From Alphaproteobacteria bacterium (GTDB taxonomy: Bacteria; Pseudomonadota; Alphaproteobacteria; Micropepsales; Micropepsaceae), in assembly GCA_025361185.1 (NCBI GenBank), contig JANYAR010000048.1:29602-93601 (forward strand): a stretch of DNA of 64,000 nt, in the 5' to 3' direction. The notes beneath the pieces are model-generated. The model did no database searches and was not told the origin of the DNA. It was given only the letters and a program-made list of their open reading frames with translations. Position numbers and translations under genes: made by a program. Below, piece after piece: positions 62,038 through 64,000 of this stretch. How positions within the stretch are numbered: the first letter of the stretch is position 1; each line of letters starts with the position of its first letter.

Positions 62038-62425
62038 AGTCTCAAATCCTTCTTTTCTAAGGCGAAGTGATGAAATGAAAAGGTGAAAATCTGGGCCGTA
62101 ACTATTAGCAAAGCAGGCCAGTCTAACAATATCACTCAGCAGTGCCAACAACCGTCTCGTCATGTGTGCTATGGTCAAAAACCGGTCATTCAGCCTATGT
62201 CCGTTTTGCGCCAAAAGCGGACATTTGGCGCATGTGCTTTGGTCATAGAATCTGTGTCGCCAATCTTCACGCGTATACCGTCAGACTTGGCGCGAGCCGC
62301 TCAATTCCTCGGCTTGACCCGTTCGGTGATACAATCCTGGCCTGTGGCGCCAGTAGGGCCCACAATCAACCAATTCTGGCAATCTGTAACAGCGCGCCGG
62401 GAGAATCCTGCAGCGGAAGACCCGG
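62038..62425. other. Intergenic region with palindrome pair
   Basis: About 390 bases between the CBM9-like gene (leftward start) and the end of the leftward regulator gene. It contains a palindrome (62196-62225) with a diverged partner at 62161-62190. Frames here (with MSVLRQKRTF-like peptides) are repeat-derived. Confidence 0.6.
62161..62225. repeat. Dispersed palindrome pair
   Basis: A diverged unit (62161-62190, gctatggtcaaaaaccggtc core) followed after 5 bases by a well-conserved unit (62196-62225, TATGTCCGTTTT / AAAGCGGACATT around gcgcca). The close spacing copies the pair arrangement at 53342-53417. Confidence 0.82.
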
Positions 62426-63148
62426 TCAATGCCGGATGACGCGGGCCGAGAAAATATAGCCGCCATTGCGCACCGTGCGGATGATGGCGGGATTACGCGG
62501 ATCATCCAGCAACTTTTTGCGCAGACGGCCGACGCAGACATCGATACTGCGGTCGAAGGCGGGAGAAGCGTTGCCGTAACAGGCATCCATGAGCTGGTCG
62601 CGGCTCAACACCCGGTTGGCGCGCGTTACCAACGCTTCCAGCAGTTTGAATTCGCCGCTGGTCAGGCCGAGCGGGCGGCCTTGTGCATCGTTGAGGGACT
62701 GCGCGGTGGTATCGAGCGTCCAATTGCCAAAGCCAAAGCGCTGGTGCGCATCACCGGCGTGCTGATCTGCATCGCCCCTCTGGTGGCGTCCGCGGCGCAG
62801 CACGCTGCGGACCCGGGCTTGGATCTCGCGCGGTTCGAATGGCTTGGTCACATAGTCGTCGGCGCCGATTTCCAGCCCGACCACCCGGTCAGCCAGGTCA
62901 CCCCGGCCGCTGACGATGATGATGGCGACGTCGGAATAGCGGCGTATCTGCTGGGTAATGGTGAGGCCGTCAATGTCGGGCAGGCCGATGTCGAGAATGA
63001 CCAGATCCACATCGCCGGATGCCATGACATCCTCGATGCCGGCGCCGCTTTCCAGTGACGTCACCCGATAGCCGTCCGCGCCCAGACTGCGCTCCAGAAC
63101 GGCACGCACGTCCGGATCATCCTCGACGATAGTCACATGCTTGGTCAT
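62426..63148 (-). CDS. OmpR/PhoB-family response regulator
   Basis: 240 residues. A receiver domain (about 1-120) has the acidic pair ED-D (10-12), the phosphorylation site D53 in VILDIGLPD and the Lys in YVTKPF. A linker of about 20 residues with HQRGDADQHAGDAHQ follows, then a winged-helix trans_reg_C domain (about 140-235, LTSGEFKLLEALVTRANRVL, FDRSIDVCVGRLRKKL). It should be activated by a sensor kinase and bind DNA as a dimer. No kinase gene is in the window; the gene stands alone. The His-rich linker is unusual and might matter for metal sensing, which is speculation. Confidence 0.93.
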   Translation of the reverse strand: MTKHVTIVEDDPDVRAVLERSLGADGYRVTSLESGAGIEDVMASGDVDLVILDIGLPDIDGLTITQQIRRYSDVAIIIVSGRGDLADRVVGLEIGADDYVTKPFEPREIQARVRSVLRRGRHQRGDADQHAGDAHQRFGFGNWTLDTTAQSLNDAQGRPLGLTSGEFKLLEALVTRANRVLSRDQLMDACYGNASPAFDRSIDVCVGRLRKKLLDDPRNPAIIRTVRNGGYIFSARVIRH

Positions 63149-63326
63149 GAGCGGCTCCCCTTAACGCCACGGTCCCGGAATAGTCCCAAATTGTTACAAA
63201 AGACCTAAAAACGCCCCTCCATTTGCGTATCCGACACATGCCGAAACATTCCGATGCAGAGCGGATAAACCCCGGTGACCTGCCGCGCCTATCCCTTCTC
63301 CCGATACGCCTCAATGGGAAGAGAAA

Positions 63327-63410
63327 ATGCGCTGGTTTGAAAATTTGTCTATCCGCAACAAGGTCATGGGAGCCTTTGCGGTCGTTCTGACGATTACCAC
63401 CGTGCTGGGG
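63327..63410 (+). pseudogene. Truncated chemoreceptor (methyl-accepting chemotaxis protein) start
   Basis: The N-terminus MRWFENLSIRNKVMGAFAVV, continuing LTITTVLG, is the typical first membrane helix of alphaproteobacterial chemoreceptors. After VGRYFEG it turns to unrelated sequence, and the frame ends at 63542 inside a palindrome copy (63511-63540). The ligand-binding, HAMP and signalling domains are absent. It looks like a remnant left by a deletion. Another chemoreceptor (63637 onward) lies adjacent on the opposite strand. Confidence 0.65.
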
Positions 63411-63510
63411 GTAGGGAGATATTTTGAAGGGGCGGTCGCCCGCGCACATGGGCGAAAAAAAGTTGGTCGGTCCGGCAGAAACCACATCGGGCCCGGAAGT
63501 GGCCGATCCA

Positions 63511-63540
63511 AATGTCCGCTTGGGGTCAGAAGCAGTCATT
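63511..63540. repeat. Dispersed palindrome, copy at the chemoreceptor remnant
   Basis: Diverged copy: AATGTCCGCTTG / AAGCAGTCATT around gggtcag. It lies in the last part of the truncated chemoreceptor frame. Confidence 0.75.
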
Positions 63541-63636
63541 AGCAAGTATGTTGAAGGCGAAAATGTGCACGTTGGCTAAATACACTAACGGCGCATGCGT
63601 TTTCGCCAAACAAATCGCGGGAATCGCGCACCGGCA

Positions 63637-64000
63637 CTAAGCCGCCCTCACACCTGCGAGAAATTGCTGGACAACCTCCTTGAGGTGGGTGGACTGGCCA
63701 GTGAGGGCGCGGGCTGAGGTCAGAACCTCGCCGGCAGCTGCGCCTGTGCCATTGGCCGCTTCGGTCACGCCACCGATGTTGGAGGAGACTTCCTGCGTGC
63801 CTTTGGCCGCCTCCTCGACATTGCGCGCGATTTCCTGGGTGGCGGCACCCTGTTCTTCGACAGCCGCGGCGATCGCGTTGGCAATCTGGTCGATCTCTCC
63901 GATCGTGGTGCTGATCGAGGCGATGGCGCGCACTGCATCCTGGGTGGCGCTCTGCACGCCATTGATCTGAGCACCGATTTCCTCGGTGGCTTTGGACGTC
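63637..64000 (-). CDS. Methyl-accepting chemotaxis protein, C-terminal part (5' end outside window)
   Basis: At least 120 codons, open to the window edge. The sequence has the MCP signalling-domain pattern: long Ala/Glu/Gln helices with VEEQGAATQEIARNVEEAAK, then GTQEVSSNIGGVTEAANGTG and the terminal LTGQSTHLKEVVQQFLAGVR. The tail AAA-to-stop lacks the NWETF pentapeptide. The receptor would couple to CheA/CheW. The ligand domain is not visible. Confidence 0.88.
   Translation of the reverse strand, partial: TSKATEEIGAQINGVQSATQDAVRAIASISTTIGEIDQIANAIAAAVEEQGAATQEIARNVEEAAKGTQEVSSNIGGVTEAANGTGAAAGEVLTSARALTGQSTHLKEVVQQFLAGVRAA

Noticed and set aside
62083..62459. Rightward frames with MSVLRQKRTF- and VRFAPKADI-like peptides
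   Set aside because: They are translations of the dispersed palindrome, which gives similar spurious peptides wherever it occurs.
51620..63540. Repeated palindromes considered as a CRISPR array
   Set aside because: Copies are kilobases apart with no regular spacers, and no cas genes are present.

Overview
The window is GC-rich, densely coded DNA of an alphaproteobacterium. Several families point that way: an Alph_Pro_TM (TIGR02186) protein, the Lhr-type helicase/PdeM pair, CHASE2, a zwf-pgl-gnd block, and a dispersed palindromic intergenic repeat of the kind I recall from rhizobia-like genomes. I cannot name the genus. A Rhizomicrobium/Micropepsaceae-like or Rhizobiales-like soil bacterium is a guess. 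Genes are often coupled by 4-base start/stop overlaps (ATGA, GTGA, TTGA), with frequent GTG and TTG starts.

Layout. 0-4 kb: the end of a TIGR02186 protein, then a leftward envelope operon (SH3 protein, M48 protease, CHASE2 sensor). 4-6.5 kb: small secreted or unknown proteins (DUF3761, glycine-zipper, EF-hand) and one frameshifted small gene. 6.5-12 kb: pdeM and its helicase, an alpha/beta hydrolase, DUF423, CopC and CopD. 12-21 kb: central metabolism (gnd-zwf-pgl-ROK kinase, malic enzyme) and a large TPR/O-GlcNAc-transferase-like protein. 21-28 kb: cupin, SDR and a frameshifted PQQ dehydrogenase, an MFS transporter, and malonyl-CoA synthetase. 28-31 kb: a double cold-shock protein, a LysR regulator and a FeeM-like GNAT protein.

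From 31 to 62 kb lies a large accessory block of exported redox and carbohydrate-related proteins. It holds an NHL protein, a DUF1592 / DUF1552 / unknown-family trio, a matrixin protease, a flavin amine oxidase with cytochrome, and a gluconate-2-dehydrogenase-like set (subunit 3, GMC flavoprotein, cytochrome). It also holds a beta-helix protein, two PQQ-type propellers, a two-subunit molybdenum hydroxylase, aldose epimerase, cupins, a second copy of the unknown family, and a CBM9-like protein. Nearly all carry Sec or Tat signals and several bind heme c. The likely common theme is periplasmic oxidation of an external organic substrate, with electrons passed to c-type cytochromes. The substrate cannot be read from sequence. 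The window closes with an OmpR-type regulator, a truncated chemoreceptor start and the end of another chemoreceptor.

The intergenic DNA is also structured. About nine copies of a 30-bp palindrome, mostly between 51.6 and 63.5 kb, two copies of a roughly 160-bp AT-rich repeat, and a run of hairpins at 61.04-61.28 kb are not explained by the genes. I saw no tRNA, rRNA, CRISPR array, transposase or integrase.
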